Of a stretch of DNA of 64,000 nt, positions 1-8,849 are shown piece after piece. The stretch lies in NCBI GenBank assembly GCA_020632755.1, contig JACKEY010000006.1, positions 469,830 through 533,829 of the forward strand, written 5' to 3'. A program made the translations under genes and the position numbers. The notes beneath the pieces are model-generated. The model did no database searches, had not been told where the DNA came from, and saw only the letters and a program-made list of their open reading frames with translations. The DNA is from Alphaproteobacteria bacterium. GTDB lineage: Bacteria; Myxococcota_A; UBA796; UBA2385. Each line of letters starts with the position of its first letter. The first letter of the stretch is position 1.

Positions 1-374
1 TCCTGCAGCACGGCCCCGAGCGGGGTGGTCGGCGGCAGGCCCCGCGACCACGAGCAGGTGCGCACGGCCTCGACGACGGCGGCGACCTCGGCGGCGTCGT
101 AGCCGGCGGTCGCCAGGTGTCCCCGGCTGGCCTCGGCGCTGGCTTCGCTGCCGAGCGGCCGGTCGGGGCTGTCCTTGGGGATGTTCACCAGGTCGTGGAC
201 CAGGGCGGCGGCGCCCGCCAGCTCGACGTCGGCGCCGAGCTCGGGGGCCAGGCGCAGGGCCCAGGCGTAGACCCGCAGGATGTGGTCGGCGTCGTGGGCC
301 AGGTCGGTGGTGGGCAGCAGGGCTGCGATGTCGGCCCACAAGGCGCGGTGGCGAGGGAAGGCGAAGCGGGGCAT
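1..374 (-). CDS. HD-domain phosphohydrolase (YedJ-like), truncated by the window edge
   Basis: The reverse-strand frame starts at ATG 374 and runs off the left edge, giving about 124 codons of the N-terminal part. The HD metal-binding signature is visible: His in AHDADHILRV near residues 27-32, then the HD pair in ALVHDLVNIPKDSP near residues 60-73. The PKDSP stretch just after the HD pair is typical of the YedJ-like subfamily. These are metal-dependent phosphohydrolases whose physiological substrate is usually unknown. The gene diverges from the membrane-protein gene at 423. The C-terminus cannot be judged. Confidence 0.8.
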   Translation of the reverse strand, partial: MPRFAFPRHRALWADIAALLPTTDLAHDADHILRVYAWALRLAPELGADVELAGAAALVHDLVNIPKDSPDRPLGSEASAEASRGHLATAGYDAAEVAAVVEAVRTCSWSRGLPPTTPLGAVLQ

Positions 375-422
375 CGGCGGGACCCGGGTCTGGGCTGGGA
401 GACGGAGGTAGGGTGCGACGTC

Positions 423-2483
423 ATGCGCTACCTCGTCCCGTCGCTGCTCGCCCTGCTGCTGGCCCTGCTGCTGGGGATGCCGTCCGCGGCCCGGGCCGAC
501 GCCGGGCCGGCGGGCATGGTGGCCGAGGGGGATCGGCTCGGCCCGGCGGTGGTGACCGCGGTGGAGCTGCACGCCGAGTACGAGCGCATCCACCTGTCGG
601 TGGGCGAGGTCGTGCTGCCGCCGGTCGAGCTGCTCGCCGTGCGCCCGGGGCGGAGCGGCATGTGCGTGCACCGCGGCCGCACGGCCTTCCCGCGGTGGGA
701 CATGGCCGAGGAGCGGCCGTGGCCGACCGACCCCGAGGACGCCTGGATCGAAGGCGAGCGGGCGCCGCAGAACCCGGAGGAGGAGGCCTTCGCCGCGGTC
801 TGCGCGCGGATGGAGTCGACCGAGGCCCGTCCCCTGCAGATCGTGGTGCCGACCGGGCCCGCTGCCGGGGAGGCGCCGCCTGCTGACGGACCTCGGCCCT
901 CCGAGCAGCCCTCGGACGAGCGCACCTGGCCCGAGACCGAAGCCACCGCCGCGCCCGCGCCCGCTCCCAGCGTGCGCCCGGCCTGGGTCAGCTTCGCCGT
1001 GGCCGGCGCCCTGGGCGTGGGCGGGCTGCTGGCGCTGAGCCTGGGCCTGGGCGGCATGCGCGAGCCGGGCGTGAAGCGGGACGCGCTGGCGCTCACGGTC
1101 CTGGGGCTGGTGGCGCGGGTCGGCGCCGGGCCCTGGTCGATCTTCAACGGCGGCGGCGCGGCCTGGGAGAAGCTGGCGCTGGCGATGGGCCTGCGGGTGC
1201 CGCCCGATCTGTACGGCGACGGCTATGCGCTGCTGCACCAGGCCGGCAGCCTGGGGGCGGGGGTGACGGTCGGGTCCGCGCTGGGCGTGCAGCTGTTGCT
1301 GTCGGTCCTGGCGGTGCCGGCGCTGTTCGCGGTGCTGCGGGCCCTTCACGGACCGCTGGTCGCTCGGGCCGGCGCCCTGGCCCTGGCCGTGCTGCCGCTG
1401 GCCCTGTGGTTGTCCAGCACCGAGGTGATGACCGGCCCGGCGTCGACCCTGTGCCTGCTGTCGGCGGCCTGCGCCGTCACGCCCGGGGTCGTCGCCGGTC
1501 TCGCTGCGGGCCTGCTGGCCGGCGCGGCGGTCCACACCCGGCCCGAGTGCCTGCTGTTCCTGCCGGCCATCGCCTCGCTGCCCCTGGCGGTCCGCGGCCG
1601 GGCCGCCCTCCGCGAGCCGGGTCCCTGGCTGGCCCTGGTGCTCGGCGGTGTGCTGGCCGGGATCCGCCTCTGGACCCTGCCCACCGACGGGGCCGCGCCC
1701 CTCGACCTGGCCCGCCTGTCCTCGCCCGCGGCCTGGCTCGGCGTCCTGCTCCCTCGCTTCGCCGGCGAGGGCCCCCTGATCCACGTCGCCCTCGATCTGC
1801 GCTGGTCCTCGCCGCTCCTCGCCCTCGCCCTGCCCCTCGCCCTGTGGCGCTCCCCGGATCGGGCCCGCCTGGCGCCGTGGCTCCTGTGGCTGCTGCCGAC
1901 GGTGGTGCTGGTGACGAAGTCCTGGCCCCTCGCCGACGCCCTGCGGCTGCAGCTGCTGGTCGCGCCCGCATGGTGCGCCCTGGTCGGCGTCGCCGCCGCC
2001 TCGGGGTCCGAGCGCCACGCCCGCCTGGCGCTCCTGCCCGTGGCGGCCCTGGTCGCCCTGCCGCTGCTGTGGGGCGGCCCCGGCTTCGCCCGCCAGGACG
2101 AGTGGCGCCTGCTGCGCGACGGCCTGCCCGACGTGCCCGAGACCCGCACCCTGCGCTACGTCGGCTCCCCCCGGGATCGCCTGCGGCACGAGGTCGTGGC
2201 CCCGGGCCACCAGTTCGTCCCCCTCGCCGAGGGGCCCGTGCAGGACGGGGAGATCCTGCTGGTCGACGTGGCCTGCCACGTCGAGCCCACGGCGGCTGCC
2301 TGTCGCCGGGCCCTCGAGACCTGCGCCGATCAGCGGGTCATCGCCGAGCGTCTGGCCCCTCGACGGGTCGATCTCGACGAGCAGCTGGCCGAGCCGGCGT
2401 CGTCCGACCCGCTGCGCCTCGCCCTGATCGAGCTGTCGGGCTGTCGGGCGCCCGAGACGCCGCCGGTCAGCCCGCCCGGGTGA
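423..2483 (+). CDS. Exported multi-pass membrane protein, possibly GT-C-like, function unknown
   Basis: This predicted protein is 686 aa. The frame is open further upstream, but ATG 423 is chosen because it starts directly with a signal peptide (hydrophobic Leu/Ala core, residues 3-24, AxA-like end near 22-26). Residues 27-190 form a soluble, Pro/Glu-rich extracytoplasmic part with a few cysteines. From about residue 195 roughly ten hydrophobic segments follow, then a soluble C-terminal tail with four cysteines. The topology and a DGY motif early in the membrane part recall GT-C lipid-linked sugar transferases, but no diagnostic catalytic motif could be confirmed. A TAGGGT box lies 8 nt before the start. 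The gene overlaps the convergent hydrolase by 17 bp. Confidence 0.7.
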   Translation: MRYLVPSLLALLLALLLGMPSAARADAGPAGMVAEGDRLGPAVVTAVELHAEYERIHLSVGEVVLPPVELLAVRPGRSGMCVHRGRTAFPRWDMAEERPWPTDPEDAWIEGERAPQNPEEEAFAAVCARMESTEARPLQIVVPTGPAAGEAPPADGPRPSEQPSDERTWPETEATAAPAPAPSVRPAWVSFAVAGALGVGGLLALSLGLGGMREPGVKRDALALTVLGLVARVGAGPWSIFNGGGAAWEKLALAMGLRVPPDLYGDGYALLHQAGSLGAGVTVGSALGVQLLLSVLAVPALFAVLRALHGPLVARAGALALAVLPLALWLSSTEVMTGPASTLCLLSAACAVTPGVVAGLAAGLLAGAAVHTRPECLLFLPAIASLPLAVRGRAALREPGPWLALVLGGVLAGIRLWTLPTDGAAPLDLARLSSPAAWLGVLLPRFAGEGPLIHVALDLRWSSPLLALALPLALWRSPDRARLAPWLLWLLPTVVLVTKSWPLADALRLQLLVAPAWCALVGVAAASGSERHARLALLPVAALVALPLLWGGPGFARQDEWRLLRDGLPDVPETRTLRYVGSPRDRLRHEVVAPGHQFVPLAEGPVQDGEILLVDVACHVEPTAAACRRALETCADQRVIAERLAPRRVDLDEQLAEPASSDPLRLALIELSGCRAPETPPVSPPG

Positions 2484-3378
2484 GCACCCGCAGCTTGCGG
2501 GTGATGGCCCGGTGGGCGCTCAGCGTGCCGGCCCGCAGCCATTGGGGCCGCGGGGGCGCCACGTTCCGCGGGTGGTCGTTGATCTGGAACCACGGCAGGG
2601 CCCCGTCCCGCTGGCCGTCGGCGGCGGCGTGCAGCATGCGGGTGGCGTGTCGGAATTCGCCGGGCTGGGCGTGGTCGACGCCGGCCTGCAGGCGGACGTA
2701 GGGGCAGCGCAGCTGCGGCAGGTGGCGGACGGCTTCGCGGGGCACCCAGTAGACCTCGTCGTCCAGGGTGTGGCCCGCGGCGGGCGCCATGCGGGCGCCG
2801 CCGGCCGTGATGATCTCGCGGTCGCAGGGGCCTTCCCAGTCGATGAGCCAGGCCACGTCCAGATCGGGCATCGCCGCGGCGCCGACCCCCATCGCCACGC
2901 CCATCGAGACGCAGACGATGCCGACCTGGTCGGCGGCGACGTCGGCGCGCTGCTGCAGGGCGCGCACGCAGGTGGCGACATCGTCCTGGTGTTCCGGACC
3001 GCCGTAGTCCTCTTCGCCCCAGCTGTCGCCGCGACCGGCCGGGTCGAAGCGCAGGGCCACGCAGCCCAGGCGGGCCACCTCGTCGGCGCTGATCGGCGCG
3101 AGCAGGCTGTCGAACACATCGCCGCCGTCGTCGATGCCGGGGCACAGCACGACGCCGGGCAGGGGGTCGCCGCCGAAGGCCGCGGGATCGGCCGGGCGGT
3201 GGATCCAGGCCTGCAGCTGGTAGCCGACGGTGCTGCGCAGGCGGATGGGCTCGACGACGACCGCCGGTCCCCGCCGGGCGGCGGCCAGGCGCAGGGCCTT
3301 GGCGGCGCGGCGCTCCACGGCCATGCCCGCCCGGAAGGCGGCGCTGGGACGGGGGCGGGGCGAAGGCGCGTCGCTCAT
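2467..3378 (-). CDS. Alpha/beta-hydrolase family protein
   Basis: This predicted protein is 303 aa, starting at ATG 3378, whose codon overlaps the stop of the upstream M28 peptidase (ATGA), so the two are probably translationally coupled. The sequence has the oxyanion-side motif VVLCPGIDDGGD near residue 85, the RFDPAGRGDSWGEEDYGG strand and loop near 115-132, and a nucleophile elbow CVSMG with Ser near residue 158. The elbow is Cys-x-Ser-x-Gly rather than the usual Gly-x-Ser-x-Gly. A late His (NDHPRN) could complete the triad. Such proteins are serine esterases or peptidases of the dienelactone hydrolase/acyl-aminoacyl peptidase type; the substrate is not predictable here. Confidence 0.75.
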   Translation of the reverse strand: MSDAPSPRPRPSAAFRAGMAVERRAAKALRLAAARRGPAVVVEPIRLRSTVGYQLQAWIHRPADPAAFGGDPLPGVVLCPGIDDGGDVFDSLLAPISADEVARLGCVALRFDPAGRGDSWGEEDYGGPEHQDDVATCVRALQQRADVAADQVGIVCVSMGVAMGVGAAAMPDLDVAWLIDWEGPCDREIITAGGARMAPAAGHTLDDEVYWVPREAVRHLPQLRCPYVRLQAGVDHAQPGEFRHATRMLHAAADGQRDGALPWFQINDHPRNVAPPRPQWLRAGTLSAHRAITRKLRVLTRAG

Positions 3379-4880
3379 GGGGCGTCCGGGGGCGGCGAGG
3401 AGGAGCGGGAGTATGCCCCGAACACCGGCCAGGCGAGCAGCCACAGGACGGCCCAGGCGCCGGGAGGCACCAGGGCGTGGAAGGCGAGCTCGCGCAGGTG
3501 CCAGGGGGTCAGCAGGTAGGCCGCCGGCAGCAGGGCCAGCAGCGGGTGCAGGCGGGCAGCCAGCGCCGCGATGGCGAAGGGCAGGGCCAGCAGCGGATCG
3601 ACCTGCAGGGCCAGGAGCGTCGACAGGGCGGCGGCCAGGGGCGCGCTGCCGGCGCCGCCCAGGGCCCGGCGCATGGCGACCACGCAGGCCACGCCCACCG
3701 GGAGGACCACGGGCGCGGCTGCCCACCAGCCGGTCGGCGCCAGCCCCATCACCGCCTGGGCGGTCTGCTCGGCTTCCGACGGGGCCAGGATCCCGTTGCG
3801 GGCCAGCAGCCAGGTCACGGCGGCCGCCGGCAGCAGGCCCAGGGCGGCCCGCCAGGACAGGCCCAGCAGGCCCCGCAGCGCGCCCAGCACCGGCATGCCC
3901 TGGCGCGGCCGCAGCAGGTCCCAGGCCCCCGACAGCAGGCCGAGGACGAGCAGGGCCCACACCGCGGGCGCTGGCAGGACCTGCCGGCCGGCGGTGGCCG
4001 CCGCGTCCGGCCCGTCCGGGGGAGGCGAGGGCGCCCGGGCCAGGGCCAGCAGCGCCGTCGCGAGGTCGGCGAGGGCGCTGTCCTCGGCCTGCCGATCCGT
4101 CGGCTGGTGGTAGCGGGGGAACAGCCCGTTCGGATCGCGACCGAGCAGGTGCAGGGCCAGCACGCCGCGGTCGGCCCAGGGCCGGTGGTCGCTGCGCTCC
4201 ATGTGGGGCAGGGCGCGGCTGACCACGCGGTAGGGGTAGGGGCTGTCGAGGTCGGCGGTGTCCTGCAGCCAGGACAGCTGGGCGCCTCCCCAGGCCGGAC
4301 CCAGGCCGGTCACCGACAGGCGGCCGTGGCCGGTCAGGTCCAGGGCGACGACCAGCTCGGGCCAGGCGTCGCCGTCCTCCGCCCGCCAGGCGTCGGCCAT
4401 CGCCTCGGAGCCCAGCAGGCCGCGCTCCTCGGCAGCGGGGAAGCCCAGGCACAGGCGCGCCGGCCCCGCGCTGGTCGGCCCCAGCGTGCGGGCGACCTCG
4501 AGTAGGGCGGCGACCCCCGCCGCGTTGTCGACGGCGCCGGGGCTGCCCGGCACCGAGTCGGGGTGGGCCAGGAACAGGCGCGTCGGCTGGCCGGCCGTGA
4601 CGTCGCCTGGCGCGTCGTCGTCGGCGTCCTGGCAGGCCAGCACGCAGGCGGGACAGCCCATGGCGCGGGGCTTCCAGCCGGCGTCGCGCAGCCGGGTCGC
4701 GATGCCGACGGCGGCGGCGCGTTCCTCGGGGCCATCGGCCGGGCGAGGGCCGAGCTCCTCGACCAGCCACGCGACGTCGGCCTGCATGCGCGCCACGTCC
4801 GGCCCGGCCGCTGCGGGCAGGGGGAGGGCGAGCAGGAGCACGAGGAGCGGGGCGAGGAGACGGGCGAGGGGACGGGCCAC
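3375..4880 (-). CDS. M28-family zinc aminopeptidase with C-terminal membrane domain
   Basis: This predicted protein is 501 aa with a GTG start at 4880 and an N-terminal signal peptide (Leu-rich, ending near AAAG at about residue 26). The exported M28 domain keeps its expected metal ligands: His-x-Asp in LAHPDS near residue 106, Asp in GAVDNAAG, the Glu pair in PAAEERG, Asp in ALDLTGHG and His in RYHQPTD near 250. After about residue 300 come five or more hydrophobic segments, so the peptidase domain is tethered to the membrane with its catalytic part outside the cytoplasm. It is the first gene of a two-gene unit with the downstream hydrolase. The -10-like box TAGGCC lies 6 nt before the GTG, suggesting a leaderless mRNA. 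Confidence 0.85.
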   Translation of the reverse strand: MARPLARLLAPLLVLLLALPLPAAAGPDVARMQADVAWLVEELGPRPADGPEERAAAVGIATRLRDAGWKPRAMGCPACVLACQDADDDAPGDVTAGQPTRLFLAHPDSVPGSPGAVDNAAGVAALLEVARTLGPTSAGPARLCLGFPAAEERGLLGSEAMADAWRAEDGDAWPELVVALDLTGHGRLSVTGLGPAWGGAQLSWLQDTADLDSPYPYRVVSRALPHMERSDHRPWADRGVLALHLLGRDPNGLFPRYHQPTDRQAEDSALADLATALLALARAPSPPPDGPDAAATAGRQVLPAPAVWALLVLGLLSGAWDLLRPRQGMPVLGALRGLLGLSWRAALGLLPAAAVTWLLARNGILAPSEAEQTAQAVMGLAPTGWWAAAPVVLPVGVACVVAMRRALGGAGSAPLAAALSTLLALQVDPLLALPFAIAALAARLHPLLALLPAAYLLTPWHLRELAFHALVPPGAWAVLWLLAWPVFGAYSRSSSPPPDAP

Positions 4881-4886
4881 CGCGCA

Positions 4887-4892
4887 GGCCTA
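4887..4892 (-). promoter_or_regulatory. -10-like box TAGGCC for the M28 gene (leaderless candidate)
   Basis: Read on the minus strand the sequence is GGGATAGGCC, then 6 nt, then the GTG start at 4880. A sigma70-type -10 ending here would put the transcription start on the start codon. No convincing -35 element was seen. The same GGGATAGG string precedes the divergent gene at 4952. Confidence 0.4.
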
Positions 4893-4938
4893 TCCCTGGG
4901 GAGCCGGTCTGTTGCATCGCGGAGCCGAGTCGGCGGGA

Positions 4939-4944
4939 TAGGCA
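4939..4944 (+). promoter_or_regulatory. -10-like box TAGGCA for the ABC exporter operon (leaderless candidate)
   Basis: The sequence GGGATAGGCA ends 7 nt before ATG 4952, and no Shine-Dalgarno can fit between. It mirrors the box of the divergent M28 gene. No clear -35 is present. Confidence 0.4.
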
Positions 4945-4951
4945 CGCGCCC

Positions 4952-5164
4952 ATGGCAGCCTCCTCCCCCGCCCGACCCCTCCTCGTCTCGCCCGAGCCTC
5001 CCGCCGACGACAGCCGGCGCCGCTGGCCGTCCCAGGACGTGCTCGACGAGCTGCTGGTCGGCCACGGCAAGGGCGCCGACGCGGACGAGGCCGACCTGGT
5101 CGTGCGGCTGCGGCCTCCGCCTCGCGACGACGACGACGACACCGACGAAGAGCCGCGGGGATGA
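4952..5164 (+). CDS. Small acidic-tailed protein of unknown function
   Basis: This predicted protein is 70 aa. Its TGA overlaps the ATG of the ABC exporter subunit (ATGA at 5161), which supports it as a real, translationally coupled first gene. The middle contains a short helical stretch (QDVLDELLVGHGKGADADEA). The C-terminus has a run of Asp/Glu after a Pro/Arg patch. No known domain is recognised. A role connected with the exporter is only suggested by position. Confidence 0.55.
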   Translation: MAASSPARPLLVSPEPPADDSRRRWPSQDVLDELLVGHGKGADADEADLVVRLRPPPRDDDDDTDEEPRG

Positions 5165-6984
5165 CGGACGGGCCCCCGGACCGCAGGGCCCTGCATCCGA
5201 TCCTGCGCCTGGCCCTGGACTACGGCCGTCCCTACCGCTGGAGCTACGCGCTGGGTGCGCTGGCCCTGCTGCTGACCAACTGGCTGACGGTGCGCATCCC
5301 CGTCGTCGTGGGACAGGGCGTGGACGCGCTGCGGGACGGCGCGCCCGTCGGCCGCTCGGCCCTGCTGGTCGCCGGCATGGGCATCGTCGTGATGGTCGTG
5401 CGCACCGCGTCGCGGGTGTGGTTCTTCAACCCGGGGCGGGACGTCGAGTACGACGTCCGGCGCGACATCTTCGACAAGCTGATGCGCCTGCAGCCCGAGT
5501 TCTACGCCCGCCACAAGCGCGGCGACATCATCAGCCGGGCCAGCAACGACATCACCTGGGCGCGGCTGGCGATGGGCTTCGGCGCCCTGGCGGTGTTCAA
5601 CATCACCAGCGGGCTCGTGCTCAGCGGTGGGCAGATGGTGCTGATCAGCCCGCGCCTGACCGCCTTCGTGGTCGTTCCCCTGGTGTTGTCGCTGGTCATC
5701 GTGCGCTTCTTCATCCAGATGCTGCTGGAGACCCAGCGCGAGTACCAGTCCGAGACCGGGCTGCTGTCCGACCAGGTGCTGGGCAGCCTGCAGGGCATGG
5801 CGACCATCCACGGCTTCGTCGCCGAAGAGGCGTTCATCGATCGGTTCGAGGCCCGCAACGAGCGGGTCTACGCGCTGAGCATGAAGCTGGCCTGGCTGCG
5901 CTCGGTGGCCTTCCCGCTGCTGATCCTGGGCGGCGGCCTGTCGCTGACCCTGCTGCTGGCGGTCGGCGGGCCGATGGCCCTGCGCGGCGAGGTCTCGGTC
6001 GGCGACCTGGCGGCCTTCGCGACCCTGCTCGCGACGCTGGGGGGACCGCTGCGCTCGCTCGGCTGGATGCTGTCGATCATCCAGCAGAGCCGTGCCGCGC
6101 TCGAGCGCATCTTCGAGCTGCTGGACGCTCCGGTGGCCCGGCCCGAGCGCGCCTTGCCGGCGCCCGCCCCCTCGCCCTCGCCCGGCTGCGGGCCCGGCTT
6201 CCAGGTGCGGGGGCTGACCTTCGCCTACCCCGACGAGCCCGACCGCACCGTGCTGCACGACGTCGATCTGGACATCGCCCCCGGGTCGGTGGTCGGGCTG
6301 TTCGGCCGCACCGGCAGCGGCAAGTCGACCCTGGTGCGCCTGCTGGCCCGGCAGTTCAACCCGCCGGAAGGCGCCGTGCAGGTCGTCGGGCGCGACGGCG
6401 CCACCGCCGAGCTGACCGCGCTGGAGCTCGACGACTGGCGGGCACGGCTGGCCGTCGTGCCCCAGCGGCCCTTCCTGTTCAGCGACAGCATCGCCGCCAA
6501 CATCGGGCTCGAGGACCCACCGGACCTGGACCGGGTGCGGACCGTCACCGACCGCGCGGCGCTGACCGCCGACCTGGAGTCGCTGCCCGACGGTCTGGAG
6601 ACCGTGGTCGGCGAGCGCGGCATCATGCTGTCCGGCGGCCAGCGGCAGCGCACCGCCCTGGCCCGCGGGCTCTACCGCGAGGCCGACGTGGTCATGCTCG
6701 ACGACGTGCTCAGCGCCGTCGACCACGAGACCGAGGCCCGACTGGTCGAGACCCTCACCCGCCTGCGGGGCACCGAGCGCGCGCCGACGACCCTCATCGT
6801 CAGCCATCGGCTCAGCGCCATCCGGCACGCCGATCTGATCGTCGTCCTCGATGAGGGGCGGGTGGTCGACCAGGGCCGCCACGACGCGCTGATCGCCCGG
6901 CCGGGCCTGTACCGCGACACCTGGCGGGTGCAGTCCGAGCGCAAGGCGGCGCCTGCCGCCGACGTGCAGGGAGGCGTGGCATGA
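5161..6984 (+). CDS. ABC exporter half-transporter, subunit A (degenerate Walker B partner)
   Basis: This predicted protein is 607 aa. An N-terminal six-helix type I exporter membrane domain (about residues 15-320) is fused to a nucleotide-binding domain. Walker A GRTGSGKST lies near 382, the signature LSGGQRQR near 490 and Walker B VVMLDDVLSAVD near 510. The residue after the Walker B Asp is Asp instead of the catalytic Glu, as in MdlA/YheI and TM287-type subunits of heterodimeric exporters. The signature motif itself is canonical. It is coupled by an ATGA overlap to both the upstream small gene and the downstream second half-transporter, so a heterodimer is expected. Substrate class (drug, lipid or peptide) cannot be told from sequence. 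Confidence 0.9.
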   Translation: MTDGPPDRRALHPILRLALDYGRPYRWSYALGALALLLTNWLTVRIPVVVGQGVDALRDGAPVGRSALLVAGMGIVVMVVRTASRVWFFNPGRDVEYDVRRDIFDKLMRLQPEFYARHKRGDIISRASNDITWARLAMGFGALAVFNITSGLVLSGGQMVLISPRLTAFVVVPLVLSLVIVRFFIQMLLETQREYQSETGLLSDQVLGSLQGMATIHGFVAEEAFIDRFEARNERVYALSMKLAWLRSVAFPLLILGGGLSLTLLLAVGGPMALRGEVSVGDLAAFATLLATLGGPLRSLGWMLSIIQQSRAALERIFELLDAPVARPERALPAPAPSPSPGCGPGFQVRGLTFAYPDEPDRTVLHDVDLDIAPGSVVGLFGRTGSGKSTLVRLLARQFNPPEGAVQVVGRDGATAELTALELDDWRARLAVVPQRPFLFSDSIAANIGLEDPPDLDRVRTVTDRAALTADLESLPDGLETVVGERGIMLSGGQRQRTALARGLYREADVVMLDDVLSAVDHETEARLVETLTRLRGTERAPTTLIVSHRLSAIRHADLIVVLDEGRVVDQGRHDALIARPGLYRDTWRVQSERKAAPAADVQGGVA

Positions 6985-8849
6985 GCACGCCACCTCCCCG
7001 CGCCGCCCGCCCCGCCCCGACCGATCGGGACGACCTGCGCGCCGAGGGCTCCGACGCCCGGATCCTGGCCACGGTCTGGCCCTACGCCCGGCCGGACGGC
7101 TGGACCTTCGTCCTGGCCGTCGTCGTGACGCCGCTGGTCGCGCTCCTGAACCTGGCCCAGCCCTGGCTGCTCAAGCGCATGCTCGACGAGCACGTCGTGG
7201 TCGGCCGCGCCGACGGCCTGACCCAGGTCGCGCTGCTCTACCTGGCGGCGGTCGTGGGCGCCTACCTGTGCCAGGCGGCCTACACCGTGGCGCTGGCCCT
7301 GGGCGGCACGCGGACCATCCGGCGCCTGCGCTCGGCGCTGTTCCGGCATGTGCTGGGCCTGTCGCAGTCCTTCTTCGACCGTCAGCCCACGGGTCGGCTG
7401 ATGACGCGGCTGACCGGCGACGTGGACGCCCTGGGCGACGCGCTCACCGCCGGCGCCGTCACGATCGTGCTGGACGGCCTGACCATCGCGGGCGTGCTGG
7501 TGGCGATGCTGCTGCTGGATCCGGGCATGACCCTGATCACGATCCTGCTGGCGCCGCCGCTGCTGCTGGCGATCAACCTGTTCCGGCGGGTCGCCCGCAA
7601 GCTGTTCGTCGAGGTGCGCGAGGCCCTGGCCGCGGTCAACGCCTTCATGGCCGAGCGCATCGACGGGGTCGAGGTCGTGCAGCTCTACGGCCACGAGGCG
7701 GTAGCGGCCGCGCAGTTCGACCGCCGCAACCAGCACTTCCGCGGGCTCACCACCAGGAGCAACGTCTACGAGTCGGCGATCTTCAGCCTGGTCGACGGCT
7801 TCAGCAGCATCGTCGTCGGCGCCCTGCTGTGGTTCGGCGCCGGCGAGCTGTCCGCGACCTTCGGGCTGGACATCGCCACCGTCGCCGTGTCGGTCGGCAC
7901 CGTGGTCGCGTTCATCGACTACCTGGACCGGCTCTTCGTGCCGCTGCGCGACGCCAGCAACAAGATCGCCGTCATCCAGCGCGCGGTCGCGGCCCTGGTC
8001 AAGATCGCCGGCCTGCTCAATACCACCGAGCGCGTGCCCGACGGCGACCAGCGGCTCGAGGCGCTCCGCGGCCACGTCGTGCTGCGCGACGTGCACTTCC
8101 GCTACCGGCCCGACGCGCCCGACGTGCTGCGCGGGGTCGACCTCGAGGTCCGCCCCGGCGAGGTGGTCGCCATCGTCGGCGCCACCGGCTCCGGCAAGAC
8201 CACGGTCACCCGCCTCCTCGACCGCAGCTACGCCGGCTACCGCGGCTCGATCACCCTCGACGGGGTCGAGCTCTCCTCCCTCGCCCTCTCCGACCTCCGC
8301 CGGAACGTGGCCGCCGTCCGCCAGGACATCCAGGTGTTCAGCGAGGACATCGGCTTCAACGTCGACCTGGGCAACGAACGCATCGACGCCGAGGACCGGG
8401 CCCAGGCGGCGCGCCTGACCCACGCGAACCGGTTCATCGACGCGCTGGGCTGGGACCACGTCCTGCGCGAGCGCGGCGCCGACCTCTCGGTCGGAGAAGG
8501 ACAGCTCCTGACATTCGCCCGGACGATGGCCCACGACCCCGGGCTCATCATCCTCGACGAAGCGACGGCGTCCATCGACTCGCTGACCGAGGCGCTCGTC
8601 CAGGACGCGCTGGCCAACATCTTCGCCCGCAAGACCGTCATCGTCATCGCGCACCGGCTGTCCACCGTCCAGGCCGCCGACCGGATCTGCGTGATGGCGG
8701 ATGGCCGTGTGGCCGAGCAGGGCACCCACGACGAGCTGCTCGCTGCCGGGGGGCGCTACGCCGCCCTGGTCGCGGCCGGCGAGGGAGTGCTCGCCGGTCC
8801 CGAGGCGGCCGGGCTATCCTCCGGCGGCACGGACTCGGAGCGCCCATGA
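6981..8849 (+). CDS. ABC exporter half-transporter, subunit B (catalytic Walker B partner)
   Basis: This predicted protein is 622 aa with a type I exporter membrane domain (about residues 30-345) and a nucleotide-binding domain. Walker A GATGSGKTT lies near 400, a divergent signature LSVGEGQ near 502 and an intact Walker B with catalytic Glu (LIILDEATASID) near 522. It complements subunit A: the canonical ATP site uses this Walker B Glu with the LSGGQ of subunit A, and the degenerate site pairs the Asp of A with LSVGE here. This is the MdlB/YheH pattern. The start overlaps the stop of subunit A (ATGA), and its own stop overlaps the start of the next lipoprotein gene in the same way. Confidence 0.9.
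   Translation: MSTPPPRAARPAPTDRDDLRAEGSDARILATVWPYARPDGWTFVLAVVVTPLVALLNLAQPWLLKRMLDEHVVVGRADGLTQVALLYLAAVVGAYLCQAAYTVALALGGTRTIRRLRSALFRHVLGLSQSFFDRQPTGRLMTRLTGDVDALGDALTAGAVTIVLDGLTIAGVLVAMLLLDPGMTLITILLAPPLLLAINLFRRVARKLFVEVREALAAVNAFMAERIDGVEVVQLYGHEAVAAAQFDRRNQHFRGLTTRSNVYESAIFSLVDGFSSIVVGALLWFGAGELSATFGLDIATVAVSVGTVVAFIDYLDRLFVPLRDASNKIAVIQRAVAALVKIAGLLNTTERVPDGDQRLEALRGHVVLRDVHFRYRPDAPDVLRGVDLEVRPGEVVAIVGATGSGKTTVTRLLDRSYAGYRGSITLDGVELSSLALSDLRRNVAAVRQDIQVFSEDIGFNVDLGNERIDAEDRAQAARLTHANRFIDALGWDHVLRERGADLSVGEGQLLTFARTMAHDPGLIILDEATASIDSLTEALVQDALANIFARKTVIVIAHRLSTVQAADRICVMADGRVAEQGTHDELLAAGGRYAALVAAGEGVLAGPEAAGLSSGGTDSERP
8815..8820 (+). promoter_or_regulatory. -10-like TATCCT inside the end of the ABC gene
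   Basis: The hexamer TATCCT lies 26 nt before the lipoprotein start at 8846 and forces a CTA Leu codon in the exporter gene, a codon rarely seen around here. It could let the lipoproteins be transcribed separately from the transporter. No -35 is evident. Confidence 0.3.

Noticed and set aside
117..422. N-terminal extension of the membrane protein at 423
   Set aside because: The upstream codons overlap the HD gene antisense and lie before a clear signal peptide.
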